The notes: generated from the sequence alone by a model not told the origin. A stretch of DNA of 58,591 bases from an uncultured Oscillospiraceae bacterium (GCA_900763705.1 CAAFLG010000062.1:1-58591), one strand, 5' to 3'. Positions 24,526 to 33,243 are shown, numbered from the stretch's first letter. A program made the numbers and translations.

Positions 24526-25506
24526 AAATCTGTTGAGTACTCCGAACATCGCCGCGATGCAGCCCAGCGCGCTCACGCAGGTGAAGATCGCCACGAGCTT
24601 CACCTCGCTCCAGCCGCAAAGCTCGAAGTGATGGTGCAGCGGCGCCATTTTGAAAAGGCGCTTGCCGTGCGTCGCCTTGAAGTAAGCGACCTGCAAAATA
24701 TCGGACAGCGTCTCGCAGATGTAGACAATGCCGACGGGGATGAGCACCAGCGGCATATCATAGGCGAAGGCCAGCGCCGCCACCGTTCCGCCGAGGAAGA
24801 GCGAGCCCGTATCGCCCATGAAGACCTTGGCGGGATGGAAATTGTAGATAAGGAAGCCGAGCAGTCCCCCAACGAGCGCCGCGGCATAAACGCCGAGCTG
24901 CTCATAGCCCTGCCACCAGAAGGCGAGCATCGAGAAGAAGAGGCCCACCGGCACCGTCACGCTGCCGGCCAGACCGTCGATGCCGTCGGTGATGTTCACG
25001 GCGTTGACCGTGCCGACGATGACAAAGGCGGCGAAGATCATATAGACAGGCCAGCTCAGGATGAGGTGCGTGCCCCAGAAGGGCACGTAGAGGTTCGGCG
25101 TGAGCATCCCCTCAAAGCGCATCAGCGTTAAAAACGCGATGGCCGCGGCGAGCTGGAGCAGGAACTTCTGGATGGCGGTCAGGCCGAGGTTCTGCTTGTG
25201 CTTCACCTTTTCATAGTCGTCCAAAAAGCCGATCACGCCGAAAATAAGCGCAAAGGCGAAGATATAGAGGTGCTTGAGATCGCCCCGGAGCATCCCCGGG
25301 AAGCCGCAGATGAAAATGGCGACGAAGATGCCCAGAATGAACATCAGGCCGCCCATCGTGGGCGTGCCGGCCTTGCCTGCGTGCCAGGTCGGGCCATCCT
25401 CGCGGATGCTCTGCCCCGCCTTCAGCGCGCGCAGCTTAGGAACCAGAAATTTCCCCGTGATCGCGGATACCGCGAAGCTCAGAATACAGGCAATGATGAT
25501 CTTCAT
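24517..25506 (-). CDS. mraY: Phospho-N-acetylmuramoyl-pentapeptide transferase MraY
   Basis: A 329-residue membrane enzyme with about ten membrane segments that makes lipid I. Family motifs are GQSIREDGPTWHAGKAGTPTMGG near residue 40, the catalytic Asp pair in GFLDDYEKVKHKQNLGL, NITDGIDGLAG, and GDTGSLFLGG followed by HHHFE near the C-terminus. AAAGGAAA precedes the ATG, which lies inside the murE 3' end (71-bp overlap), so translation is coupled to murE. Confidence 0.97.
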   Translation of the reverse strand: MKIIIACILSFAVSAITGKFLVPKLRALKAGQSIREDGPTWHAGKAGTPTMGGLMFILGIFVAIFICGFPGMLRGDLKHLYIFAFALIFGVIGFLDDYEKVKHKQNLGLTAIQKFLLQLAAAIAFLTLMRFEGMLTPNLYVPFWGTHLILSWPVYMIFAAFVIVGTVNAVNITDGIDGLAGSVTVPVGLFFSMLAFWWQGYEQLGVYAAALVGGLLGFLIYNFHPAKVFMGDTGSLFLGGTVAALAFAYDMPLVLIPVGIVYICETLSDILQVAYFKATHGKRLFKMAPLHHHFELCGWSEVKLVAIFTCVSALGCIAAMFGVLNRFHF

Positions 25507-26986
25507 GTTCGTTTTCCTTTGCCGCCTGAGCGGCTTCCTTCCTTTGTTCTCGCGCGAAACATTCGCGCACGACCTCCCTCTCGTCGAGGTGGTATTTTGT
25601 TGTTCCGATCTCCTGATACGTCTCGTGCCCCTTGCCGCACAGCACGATCACATCCCCCGCGCGCCCCTCTTCGAGCGCGAAAGCGATGGCCCTGCGCCGC
25701 TCTTCGATGACGGCGAAGGGCGTTCTTTCCGCAAGTAGGCCCGGCAGCGCGCCGCGCAGGATGGCATAGGGGTCCTCGGTGCGGGGATTGTCGCTCGTGA
25801 GAACGACAAAGTCCGCGTTTTTGGCGGCAATGCGCGCCATGAGGGGGCGCTTGCTTTTGTCCCGGTCGCCGCCGCAGCCAAAAAGCGCGATAACGCGCCC
25901 ATCGGCAAAGGTTCCGACCGTGGAGAGGATATTTTTTAGTCCGTCCGGCGTGTGGGCATAGTCGATGATGACGGTGAACGGCGCTTGCATCGGCACGACT
26001 TCGCATCGGCCCTTGACGCCGGTGCAGTCCTGCAGCGCTTCCGCGAGCGCGCGCAGCGGCACGCCGAGCGCCTGCACGGCGCAGAGCGCCGCAAGCGCGT
26101 TGTAGAGCGAAAAGCCGCCGGGAATACCGATCCTCGTCTCCTCGCGCGCAAGGTCGGTGCAGGCGGAAAAGCGCACACAGTCGTTTTCATAGTGTGCCCG
26201 CCAGCCGACAATATCGTTCGTCATGCCCTGCCCGAAGGTGATTTTTTCGCCCGCAAAGCGAGCGAGCAGGCGCTGCGTCCACGCATCGTCTCCATTGACG
26301 CAGGCGATGTCGCAGCGGTCGAAAAGACGCGATTTTGCATCGCAATAGGCCTCCATCGTGCCGTGATAGTCGAGGTGGTCCTGCGTCAGGTTCGTGAAAA
26401 CACCGACGCGGAAGTGAAGTCCCTCCACCCTTCCCTGCATCAGCGCGTGGGAGGAGACCTCCATCACCGCATAGGTGCAGCCCGCCTCGACCATCCGGGC
26501 GAGCAGGCGCTGCAAGGTCAGCGCGTCTGGCGTGGTGCGCTCCGCAGGAAGCGCCTCGTCGCCGATGAGGTTCTGGTTCGTGCCGATGAGCCCGACTTTC
26601 GCGCAGAGCGTCTTTTCCAGCAGCTGCTTGATGAGATAGGTCGTGGTGGTTTTCCCGTTCGTGCCGGTCACGCCCACGAGCCTCAGTTTTCCCGCCGGAG
26701 TACCATACCACACCGCCGCGCAAAGCGCAAGCGCTTTGTGCGCATCCGGCACAAGAATATACGGAAGGTCTTCCTTCGGCGTCCGCTCGCACACGGCGCA
26801 GACCGCGCCGCGCGCTTTTGCCTCGGCGATATAGTCGCCGCCGTTCTCTTTTTCCCCCGGCAGGGCGAAAAAGAGGGTCTTTTCCTTTACCTCGCGCGAG
26901 TCGAGCGCGAGCGCGCCGATCACAAGACGCGGCGGCGCGTGGACTTCCTTCTCTTCGAGTACGGAAATAATGTCTTCGAGAAGCGT
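25436..26986 (-). CDS. murE: UDP-MurNAc-tripeptide synthetase MurE (meso-DAP type), apparent ACG start
   Basis: A Mur ligase of about 516 residues. The ATP loop is GVTGTNGKTTTTYLI and the substrate Lys region follows GVFTNLTQDHLDYHGTMEAY. The C-terminal motif LTSDNPRTEDP matches ligases that add meso-diaminopimelate, not L-Lys (DDPN type). No ATG, GTG or TTG occurs in frame near the expected N-terminus. AAAGGGA at 26996-27002 is nine bases before ACG at 26986, which begins T-LLEDIISVLEEKE; ATG changed to ACG by one transition fits best. A TTG at 27097 lies inside the PBP gene and gives a non-family N-terminus. The 3' end overlaps mraY. Confidence 0.85.
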   Translation of the reverse strand, partial: TLLEDIISVLEEKEVHAPPRLVIGALALDSREVKEKTLFFALPGEKENGGDYIAEAKARGAVCAVCERTPKEDLPYILVPDAHKALALCAAVWYGTPAGKLRLVGVTGTNGKTTTTYLIKQLLEKTLCAKVGLIGTNQNLIGDEALPAERTTPDALTLQRLLARMVEAGCTYAVMEVSSHALMQGRVEGLHFRVGVFTNLTQDHLDYHGTMEAYCDAKSRLFDRCDIACVNGDDAWTQRLLARFAGEKITFGQGMTNDIVGWRAHYENDCVRFSACTDLAREETRIGIPGGFSLYNALAALCAVQALGVPLRALAEALQDCTGVKGRCEVVPMQAPFTVIIDYAHTPDGLKNILSTVGTFADGRVIALFGCGGDRDKSKRPLMARIAAKNADFVVLTSDNPRTEDPYAILRGALPGLLAERTPFAVIEERRRAIAFALEEGRAGDVIVLCGKGHETYQEIGTTKYHLDEREVVRECFAREQRKEAAQAAKENEHEDHHCLYSELRGIRDHGEISGS

Positions 26987-27023
26987 TCGAAAAAATCCCT
27001 TTCGGAATTGGGTCTTGCTCTCT

Positions 27024-29258
27024 TTAGTCGCGCACCGAGCTGTCGCTGAACTGGACGCGCACGACCGTACCGGCCTCGACCTCCGTGCCGGGGTCAACGC
27101 TCTGCGAGATGGCGCGCACGGAGGACGAGCTTGCGTTCGTCGCGCCCGAAACGCCCATGATGAGCCCCGCGTTCACGATCTTCTGGTTCGCGGTCGCGGC
27201 GCTGTCGCCCACGACGTTCGGCACGATGCACTTGTCCGTCGACTTCTCCGCGCCGAGGTAGAGGATGATCTCCGCGCTGTTGGGCACGATGGCGCCGCCT
27301 GCGGGCGTCTGGTCGGTGACGGTATCGCCGCTGCCGACGCTGCGGCAGCCAAAGCCGCTGGCCGCGAGCTTCTGGATCGCCGCATCCTTTGCAAGGCCGA
27401 CGACGTTGGGCACGGTCTTATCCGCGCCGACAAGCTCCTCGGCGGTGTAGTTCGGCTCGATGCCGAGATAGGGCAGGATCTCGCTCATCACGGAGCTTGC
27501 CACGGGCGCGACCATGTTGCCGCCGGAGACATAGGTCCCGGTCCACTTGTTCGGCTCGTCGAGCGTGAGGAGCATCATCACCTGCGGGTCATCCGCGGGC
27601 GCGAAGCACACGAAGGAAACGATGACGTTGCCGCCGACCTTATCGGCCGTACCCGTCTTGCCGCCGATGCGATAGCCCGCGACCTGACCGTTCTTGCCCG
27701 TGCCGTTCGTTACCTCGCGCTCCATGATCTGCCGCACGAGCGCGGAGGTCTCCTCGGAAATGACCTGCCGGATGGGCGTAGCGTCGTGCTTGGAGACGAC
27801 ATTTCCGTCCTGATCGGTGACCTGCTCGACGAGATAGGGCGTATAGAGGTAGCCGCCGTTGACGCAGGCGCACTGTGCCGCGAGCAGCGCGATGGGCGTG
27901 ACGTTGAAGTTCTGGCCGAAGGCGTAGCACGCCAGCGCCAGCGTGGAGTATTCGATCTCCTTGTTGGCAAAGCCGCTGGCTTCGCCCGTGGTGTCGATGC
28001 CGGTCTTCTCCATGAGGCCGAAGTCTTTCATATACTGGTAGAACTTCGCGTTGCCGATGCGAAGGCCGATGTTCATAAAGGCGGGGTTGCAGGAGTTTGC
28101 AAAGGCCGTCGTAAGGTCCTGCTGGCCGTGGCCCGTACGCTTGGAGCACCAGATCTTCTGCCCTTCGACGGTCATGTTGCCGCCGCAGTAGAAGCTCGTG
28201 TTCATATCCACAACGTTTTCCTCAAGCGCCATGGCGAGCGTGAGCGTTTTGAAGGTAGAGCCCGGCTCGTAGGTGTCGTTGATGGCCTTGCTGCGCCACT
28301 GCTTGTTGCGAAGGTCCGTGGCGTTTTCGATGATTTCCTCCTCCGTCATGCCGGCGGTGAGAAAATCGTTGTAGATCGCGCTGGGGTCGTTCAGATCGTA
28401 GGTCGGGAGCGACGCCATCGCCAGCACCGCGCCGGTGTTGACGTCCATGACGATGCCCGTCGCGCCCTTGCCGGTGCCGAAGCGCGCCTCAAGCTCCTGC
28501 ACGCCTTTTTCAAGATAGTACTGGATGGTGGTATCGAGCGTGGTTTGCAGGTCGCAGCCGTTTTCCGCGTCGAAATACTGGTCATACTGGTAGAGCACGG
28601 CGCGGCCGTCGCGGTCGCGCGCGGTGACGACCATGCCGCTCTCGCCGGTCAGCACGTCGTTGTAGGTCGCCTCAAGGCCCATCGCGCCGCCGTTGTCGTT
28701 GGCAAAGCCGATGACCTGCGAGGCGAGCGTCCCCTTGGGATAGCTGCGCTTGCTCGTCGGGCGCAGGAAAATCCCCTTCAGGTCGTTTTCGTTGATGAAT
28801 TCCCGCACCTTGTCGGCAAGCTCGTCATCCGCTTTTTTCTTGAGTTCTTCGTACTGCGAGTTCGTTTTCTCCATCTTTTTGAGGATGTCCCCGGCGTCCA
28901 TATCCAGGATCTCCGCAAGGCCGTTTGCGATCAGGTCCTGATCCTGCTCATTTTCCATGATCTCCTTGGGAGAGAGAAAGATCGTCTCCGCCGAGGCGGA
29001 CATGGCGAGAATGGTGCCGTTGCGGTCGTAAATGGTGCCGCGGCTTGCGTCCACGGTGGTGCGCAGCGTCTGCTGGCGCACGGCGATGGACTGGAGCTCC
29101 TCGTGCTTGGTGATCTGCCAGTGGTAGAGCTTCGTAAAGAGCAGCACAAAGGTCAGCACGCCGAACACACCCAAAAGCAGCAGCGTTCTCGACTGAATGA
29201 TGCGGTTTGCGCGGCGCGCGGATTCGGGGCGCCTTTTCCGGTTCTGGGGTTGTGCCAT
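27024..29258 (-). CDS. Class B penicillin-binding protein (FtsI/SpoVD type) with two PASTA domains
   Basis: A 744-residue septal transpeptidase: a short basic cytoplasmic tail, a membrane segment (~25-47), a PBP dimerisation domain beginning RGTIYDRNGTILA and a transpeptidase domain. Active-site motifs are EPGSTFKTLTLAMALE (SxxK), ANSCNPAF (SxN) and GGKTGTAD (KTG). Two C-terminal PASTA domains start at TVPNVVGLAKDAA and IVPNVVGDSAATA. PASTA tails occur in both FtsI-like and SpoVD proteins; its dcw position suggests the vegetative divisome enzyme, but a sporulation role cannot be excluded. TTAAGGAGG precedes the ATG. Confidence 0.92.
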   Translation of the reverse strand: MAQPQNRKRRPESARRANRIIQSRTLLLLGVFGVLTFVLLFTKLYHWQITKHEELQSIAVRQQTLRTTVDASRGTIYDRNGTILAMSASAETIFLSPKEIMENEQDQDLIANGLAEILDMDAGDILKKMEKTNSQYEELKKKADDELADKVREFINENDLKGIFLRPTSKRSYPKGTLASQVIGFANDNGGAMGLEATYNDVLTGESGMVVTARDRDGRAVLYQYDQYFDAENGCDLQTTLDTTIQYYLEKGVQELEARFGTGKGATGIVMDVNTGAVLAMASLPTYDLNDPSAIYNDFLTAGMTEEEIIENATDLRNKQWRSKAINDTYEPGSTFKTLTLAMALEENVVDMNTSFYCGGNMTVEGQKIWCSKRTGHGQQDLTTAFANSCNPAFMNIGLRIGNAKFYQYMKDFGLMEKTGIDTTGEASGFANKEIEYSTLALACYAFGQNFNVTPIALLAAQCACVNGGYLYTPYLVEQVTDQDGNVVSKHDATPIRQVISEETSALVRQIMEREVTNGTGKNGQVAGYRIGGKTGTADKVGGNVIVSFVCFAPADDPQVMMLLTLDEPNKWTGTYVSGGNMVAPVASSVMSEILPYLGIEPNYTAEELVGADKTVPNVVGLAKDAAIQKLAASGFGCRSVGSGDTVTDQTPAGGAIVPNSAEIILYLGAEKSTDKCIVPNVVGDSAATANQKIVNAGLIMGVSGATNASSSSVRAISQSVDPGTEVEAGTVVRVQFSDSSVRD

Positions 29259-29285
29259 GGTCGTTCATCCTCCTTAAAGACAGAA

Positions 29286-29312
29286 AAGGAGTAAGGAAGC
29301 TCCTTACTCCTT
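29286..29312 (-). terminator. Hairpin between ftsL and the PBP gene (internal attenuator candidate)
   Basis: A perfect 12-bp stem (AAGGAGTAAGGA / TCCTTACTCCTT) with a 3-nt loop, followed on the minus strand by TTTTCTGTCTTT. The right context for partial termination inside the dcw operon; it ends ~28 bases before the next start codon. Confidence 0.6.
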
Positions 29313-29326
29313 ATGTATAGCTTCGC

Positions 29327-29893
29327 TCATTTGAAATATTCCACCACAGCGCACACGCCGTTGCCCAGCGAGGCGAACACCTTGCTGAGCACGTTCGTGC
29401 TCTTCTGCTGGTAGACGACCACACTGTCGGCCTCGGAGAGGTCGATGTAGTAGACCTGCGAGGCGCTGGGCTTGCTCATGCCCGCGGCGGCCGCCGCTTC
29501 CTTGATGGTGGTCAGATCAAACGTCTTTTCATAGCGCGTGAGCAGCGCAACGTGCTCGTCCTCGAGCGCGGCGATCTCCTTCTGCACGGAAACGACGTTC
29601 GCGGAGATTGCAGTGAGCTGCGCATGGCACATGATCATCAGCGCGACCATGGCGGCGAGCGCCGCAAAGCCGCACAGTGCGCCGAGCGAGACCTTCTCGC
29701 GCTGGCGGCGGGCAGGGGCTGCCTTGGGCTGCTCCCTGCGCTGCGGCGGGCGGATGAATTCCTCGCGCTGACGCTCATGCTCCTGCTCGCGGCGCAGCCG
29801 GCGCTGGCGCTCCTCGTAAGCCGGATCATAGGCAAGGTTTCCTACGACACGACCGCCGTGATATCTCATATTCTGCTGTTTGCGGCTGGCCAT
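29327..29893 (-). CDS. ftsL: FtsL-like divisome protein
   Basis: A 188-residue bitopic protein: a long, very charged cytoplasmic region (residues ~1-70, many Arg/Glu/Gln), one membrane segment (~72-95) and an extracellular coiled coil (VVSVQKEIAALEDEHVALLTRYEKTFDLTTIKEAA). Sequence conservation is low in this family, and the call rests on topology, size and place between rsmH and the PBP gene. I use the ATG at 29893, nine bases after GGAAAGG; the ATG three codons upstream sits on that site. Confidence 0.75.
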   Translation of the reverse strand: MASRKQQNMRYHGGRVVGNLAYDPAYEERQRRLRREQEHERQREEFIRPPQRREQPKAAPARRQREKVSLGALCGFAALAAMVALMIMCHAQLTAISANVVSVQKEIAALEDEHVALLTRYEKTFDLTTIKEAAAAAGMSKPSASQVYYIDLSEADSVVVYQQKSTNVLSKVFASLGNGVCAVVEYFK

Positions 29894-29927
29894 GGCGTTC
29901 ATCCTTTCCGGTCACTTTCGATGGTTT

Positions 29928-30866
29928 TCAGCACTTTTCCGCCACACGCAGCTTGGCGCTGCGGGCGCGGGGATTTTCTCTCAGTTCTTCTTCGCCCGAG
30001 ACGATGGGCTTTCTGGATACCAGCTTGATCTTTGGCGTTCTGCCGCACACGCACACCGGAAATTCCGGCGGGCAGATGCAGCCCTGTGCCAGCTCCTGGA
30101 ATTTCCGCTTGACGATGCGGTCTTCCAGCGAGTGGAAGGTGATGACGGCGAGCCGTCCGCCGCGCTTGAGGTTCTCCTCCGCCGCGTCGAGCATCGGCGG
30201 GATCTCACCCAGCTCGTCGTTCACGGCGATGCGGATGGCCTGAAAGCTGCGCTTGGCGGGATGCTGCTTTTCGCGCAGCGCGCTCGCGGGCATCGCCGAG
30301 CGAATGAGGTCGGCAAGCTCTATCGTCGTTTCGATGGGCTTTTGCTCGCGGATGGCGCAGATCTTTTTTGCGATGGCGGGCGCGTAGCGCTCCTCGCCGT
30401 ATTCAAAGAGGATGCGGCGCAGCTCTTCGTAGGGCCATGTGTTCACGACCTCGCGCGCCGTCAGCGCGGCGGAGGCGTCCATGCGCATATCGAGCGGCGC
30501 ATCCTGCTTGTAGGAAAAGCCGCGCTGCGCCTCGTCAAGCTGCGGGGAGGAAACGCCAAGGTCGAAGAGCATCCCGTCCACGCCGTGAATACCAAGCTCG
30601 CGCAGGACGCTGCCAAGCGCGCTGAAGTTGCTGTGCACGAGCGTTACCTTGTCCATATAGTCGCCGAGGCGGCGGTTTGCCGCTTCGATGGCCGTTTCGT
30701 CGCGGTCGAGGGCAATGAGCCTGCCGGTTGTCAGGCGGCGCACGATCTCGAGCGAATGGCCGGCACGGCCGAGCGTGCCGTCCACATAAATGCCGTCGGG
30801 CTTGATCGCGAGCGCGTCAAGGCACTCTTGCAGCAGCACCGGTTTATGACCGTAGTTCTCTTCCAT
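29928..30866 (-). CDS. rsmH: 16S rRNA m4C1402 methyltransferase RsmH (MraW)
   Basis: A 312-residue SAM-dependent methyltransferase acting on the ribosomal P site. Motifs include HKPVLLQECLDAL at the N-terminus, DGTLGRAGHSLEI (SAM loop), FDLGVSSPQLD and RGFSY, and C-terminal GGRLAVITFHSLEDRIVK. The ATG overlaps the end of mraZ within TGATATG, so translation is coupled. Confidence 0.96.
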   Translation of the reverse strand: MEENYGHKPVLLQECLDALAIKPDGIYVDGTLGRAGHSLEIVRRLTTGRLIALDRDETAIEAANRRLGDYMDKVTLVHSNFSALGSVLRELGIHGVDGMLFDLGVSSPQLDEAQRGFSYKQDAPLDMRMDASAALTAREVVNTWPYEELRRILFEYGEERYAPAIAKKICAIREQKPIETTIELADLIRSAMPASALREKQHPAKRSFQAIRIAVNDELGEIPPMLDAAEENLKRGGRLAVITFHSLEDRIVKRKFQELAQGCICPPEFPVCVCGRTPKIKLVSRKPIVSGEEELRENPRARSAKLRVAEKC

Positions 30867-30867
30867 A

Positions 30868-31284
30868 TCAGAATCCCAGCTCTTCCATCACGGCGGCGAG
30901 ATTTTCGGGGTTGAGCTCCTCGGCCTCGATCTCCGCCCACTTCTCTGCGTTCCAGATCTCGGCGCGGTTCGAAACGCCGATCACGACCACGTCCTTTTCA
31001 AGATGCGCATAGGCGCGCAGCTTCTGCGGCAGCACGATGCGCCCCTGCGCGTCCGGCTCGCACTTGGCGGCATTGGCAAAGAGCGGGCGCATGGCCTTGG
31101 TCTTAGTGTAGGGCAGACTTTCAAACTTTTCGGTGAAGCGCGCCCAAGATGCGTCGGAATAGACGCTCAGGCAGGAGTCCATGCCCATGGTGACATAAAA
31201 CGTCTCGCCCAGTTCCTCGCGCAGCTTCGCAGGGATGAACAGCCGCCCCTTGGCGTCGATCGTGTGCTGATACTGACCCGTCAC
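30868..31284 (-). CDS. mraZ: MraZ transcriptional regulator of the dcw cluster
   Basis: A 138-residue protein with two tandem SpoVT/AbrB-like halves. The first starts TGQYQHTIDAKGRLFIPAKLREELG and the second has AAKCEPDAQGRIVLPQKLRAYA. It forms a DNA-binding ring that represses its own dcw promoter. I choose GTG 31284, nine bases after AAGGGGG, because it gives the family N-terminus; a TTG seven codons upstream overlaps the site. Two TGGGG boxes lie just upstream. Confidence 0.95.
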   Translation of the reverse strand: MTGQYQHTIDAKGRLFIPAKLREELGETFYVTMGMDSCLSVYSDASWARFTEKFESLPYTKTKAMRPLFANAAKCEPDAQGRIVLPQKLRAYAHLEKDVVVIGVSNRAEIWNAEKWAEIEAEELNPENLAAVMEELGF

Positions 31285-31421
31285 GGCGGCTCGCCCCCTT
31301 TTCAAAGCGTTTTTGCATCAAAGAGGCGCGAAAACGCGGCCTTTTCCTCTTTTTTGAAAAAGCCGTGGCACGTCCGATTCGATGCTTATGTGGGAAAGTA
31401 AACCATTTTCATGGTATGATG

Positions 31422-31436
31422 CCCCACTTTCCCCCA
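31422..31436 (-). promoter_or_regulatory. MraZ operator: two TGGGG boxes with 10-bp period
   Basis: On the minus strand TGGGG occurs at 31432-31436 and 31422-31426, just downstream of the mraZ -10. MraZ boxes are known as TGGGN direct repeats one helical turn apart; usually three are present, and only two are clear here. Confidence 0.7.
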
Positions 31437-31447
31437 CCTTTGCTTTG

Positions 31448-31476
31448 AGTATACGGGATTCACATAAAAAATGCAA
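31448..31476 (-). promoter_or_regulatory. dcw operon promoter (PmraZ)
   Basis: TTGCAT (31471-31476), a 17-bp spacer and TATACT (31448-31453) on the minus strand, immediately upstream of the MraZ boxes. The leader is ~155 nt and includes a small hairpin (ACCAT-TTTC-ATGGT). Confidence 0.8.
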
Positions 31477-31580
31477 GCAGAAATTTTCCTGTAATTTCAA
31501 GCATTTCGGCGCTTTTTCCGAAGAAAAAGCACCTCATTTCGCCCGTTTTTCAAACATCCGTTCCATTTGCTTGTGGAGCA
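31477..31580. other. Intergenic part of the 411-bp mraZ upstream region
   Basis: The 31285-31695 gap holds the mraZ leader, operator and promoter and the terminator of the upstream operon. The remaining ~100 bp show no gene or repeat that I recognise. Confidence 0.4.
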
Positions 31581-31618
31581 AAAAGCGGCCACCACAATAT
31601 CTTGTGGCGGCCGCTTTT
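31581..31618 (-). terminator. Terminator of the rsmD-coaD operon
   Basis: A 17-bp stem with one mismatch (AAAAGCGGCCACCACAA / TTGTGGCGGCCGCTTTT), about 80 bp past the last stop of the operon. Confidence 0.8.
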
Positions 31619-31695
31619 GTAAAGTCGAAATATAGGTTATGTCTACCCGATTTGTTGGTTTTTGTCGATTTTGACCAAAATTTATTCGCTGCTTC

Positions 31696-32208
31696 TTATT
31701 GTTTTTCAGCCGACTGCGCCAGCTCCTCGCGGCACTTCTGCATCTGTGCCACGGACGCGGCACGGAAGTTCGAGCGGGACTGCTGCACCTCGCTCAGCGC
31801 CATCTGGATGGCCTCCTCGGTGCGGCGCAGCGCGTCCTCGGTGTACTCGTTGGCAACACGGTACATCTCGCGCGAGCGGTCCTCGGCCTTCTTGATAATC
31901 TCGTGGCTCTTCTCGCGGGCCGCGCCGAGCACTTCCGTCTCGGACACCTTGTTTTTCGCGTCCTGCTCGGCCTGCTGCATCATGCGCTCCACGTCGCGCT
32001 TGGCAGCCTTGACATAGTCCTCTTTCGCGCGGATGAGCTCCTGCGCGCGGGAAAGCTCCACAGGGAGCTGGGCGCGGATCTCATCGAGCAGATCGAGCGC
32101 CTCGTCGCGGCTCAAAATGCACTTGTCGCTCGACAGCGGCGCGTTCTTTGCCCCGTCGATCAGTTCATAAAGCATATCCAGAAGATGCTGTACATCGTTA
32201 TTCGCCAT
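31696..32208 (-). CDS. Coiled-coil DivIVA/ATPase-B-like protein
   Basis: A 170-residue soluble protein that is almost wholly alpha-helical and highly charged. Residues ~50-160 form a long coiled coil (KEDYVKAAKRDVERMMQQAEQDAKNKV and similar). Related clostridial proteins next to coaD are often annotated as V-type ATPase subunit H-like or DivIVA-like, but a defined role is not known to me. It overlaps the coaD end by 11 bp and is the last gene of rsmD-coaD. Confidence 0.65.
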   Translation of the reverse strand: MANNDVQHLLDMLYELIDGAKNAPLSSDKCILSRDEALDLLDEIRAQLPVELSRAQELIRAKEDYVKAAKRDVERMMQQAEQDAKNKVSETEVLGAAREKSHEIIKKAEDRSREMYRVANEYTEDALRRTEEAIQMALSEVQQSRSNFRAASVAQMQKCREELAQSAEKQ

Positions 32209-32689
32209 GATTTCTCCATCCTTTCACAAGCGCCGCCGCGCGCAGCGGCATATATTTTTCAAGCTCCTGGTCATATTTGATCATCTCGCGCACCATCGTG
32301 GAGCTGATGTGCTGGTACTTGGGCTCGGCGATGAGCAGCACGGTTTCAAGCTTTCCCTCCGACACGTCGCGGTAGATGAGCGAGAGCTGCTGCTCTGCGT
32401 CAAAGTCCACGCTGTTGCGCACGCCGCGCACGAGGAACTGTGCGCCCTTTCTGAGGGCGTAATCGGTCAGAAGTCCGCCGCCCAGCTCCGCCTCGACGTT
32501 GGGAAGATCCTCAACGCTCACGCGCATGAGCTCGAGCTTCTGCTCGTCTGAAAACATCGGGTGCGTCTTCGTCCCGTTCGGCACGATGGACACATACACG
32601 CGGTCGAAGAGCTTCGAGGCGCGCTCGATGATGTCCCGGTGCCCGATCGTCACAGGGTCGAACGAGCCGGGAAAGACCGCGATCTTCAT
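32198..32689 (-). CDS. coaD: Phosphopantetheine adenylyltransferase CoaD
   Basis: A 163-residue nucleotidyltransferase for the fourth step of CoA synthesis, making dephospho-CoA from 4'-phosphopantetheine and ATP. The N-terminal PGSFDPVTIGH motif and the C-terminal SSTMVREM (ATP loop, ISSTxVR) are present. The length is normal. The ATG overlaps the rsmD stop as ATGA. Confidence 0.97.
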   Translation of the reverse strand: MKIAVFPGSFDPVTIGHRDIIERASKLFDRVYVSIVPNGTKTHPMFSDEQKLELMRVSVEDLPNVEAELGGGLLTDYALRKGAQFLVRGVRNSVDFDAEQQLSLIYRDVSEGKLETVLLIAEPKYQHISSTMVREMIKYDQELEKYMPLRAAALVKGWRNHGE

Positions 32690-33243
32690 GCCTCTTCCTC
32701 CCCCGCGCGGTGATAGATGCTCACCTTGATCTTGCCGTAGCGATACTCGCGGTGCAGGCCGTAGGGCGCGGGAAGTTCGGGAAGTTCCTGTCCCAGCGGG
32801 CTTTCTGCGACCATTATACCATCGGGGGATAAAATGTCAAACGACGCGATGCGCTCCATCGCCTGCGCGAGAAGGCCGCTTTCGTATGGCGGATCGAGGA
32901 AAATAATGTCGAACCGGCCTCTCTGCGTGCCGAGCGCGGCAAGGGAATCGCCGCAGATGACCTGCGCCTTTTCCTCAAGGCGGCACAGCGCGAGATTTTC
33001 GCGCACGAGCTTGACCGCGTCCGCGCGCTTGTCGACAAAAAGTGCGCTCTTTGCCCCGCGCGAGAGCGCCTCGATGCCGAGCTGGCCCGTGCCCGCAAAA
33101 AGATCGAGCACGCGCGCATCCTCTACGTCGAACTGGATACAATTAAAAATGCTTTCCTTGACCTTGTCGGTCGTCGGGCGGGTCTCCATGCCCTTGAGTT
33201 CGCCCAGCCGCCGTCCGCGTGCCGAGCCTGTGATCACTCTCAT
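32686..33243 (-). CDS. rsmD: 16S rRNA m2G966 methyltransferase RsmD
   Basis: A 185-residue N6/N2-type methyltransferase. Motifs include MRVITGSARGRRL, RPTTDKVKESIFN, the SAM loop VLDLFAGTGQLGIEALSRGA and the catalytic IIFLDPPYE. GGAGGG precedes the ATG at 33243; codons upstream are not family-like. It is the first gene of the rsmD-coaD operon, a common pairing. Confidence 0.94.
   Translation of the reverse strand: MRVITGSARGRRLGELKGMETRPTTDKVKESIFNCIQFDVEDARVLDLFAGTGQLGIEALSRGAKSALFVDKRADAVKLVRENLALCRLEEKAQVICGDSLAALGTQRGRFDIIFLDPPYESGLLAQAMERIASFDILSPDGIMVAESPLGQELPELPAPYGLHREYRYGKIKVSIYHRAGEEEA

Noticed and set aside
26987..27097. Upstream TTG at 27097 as the murE start
   Set aside because: It lies within the PBP gene, lacks a ribosome binding site and would add a basic non-family N-terminus.
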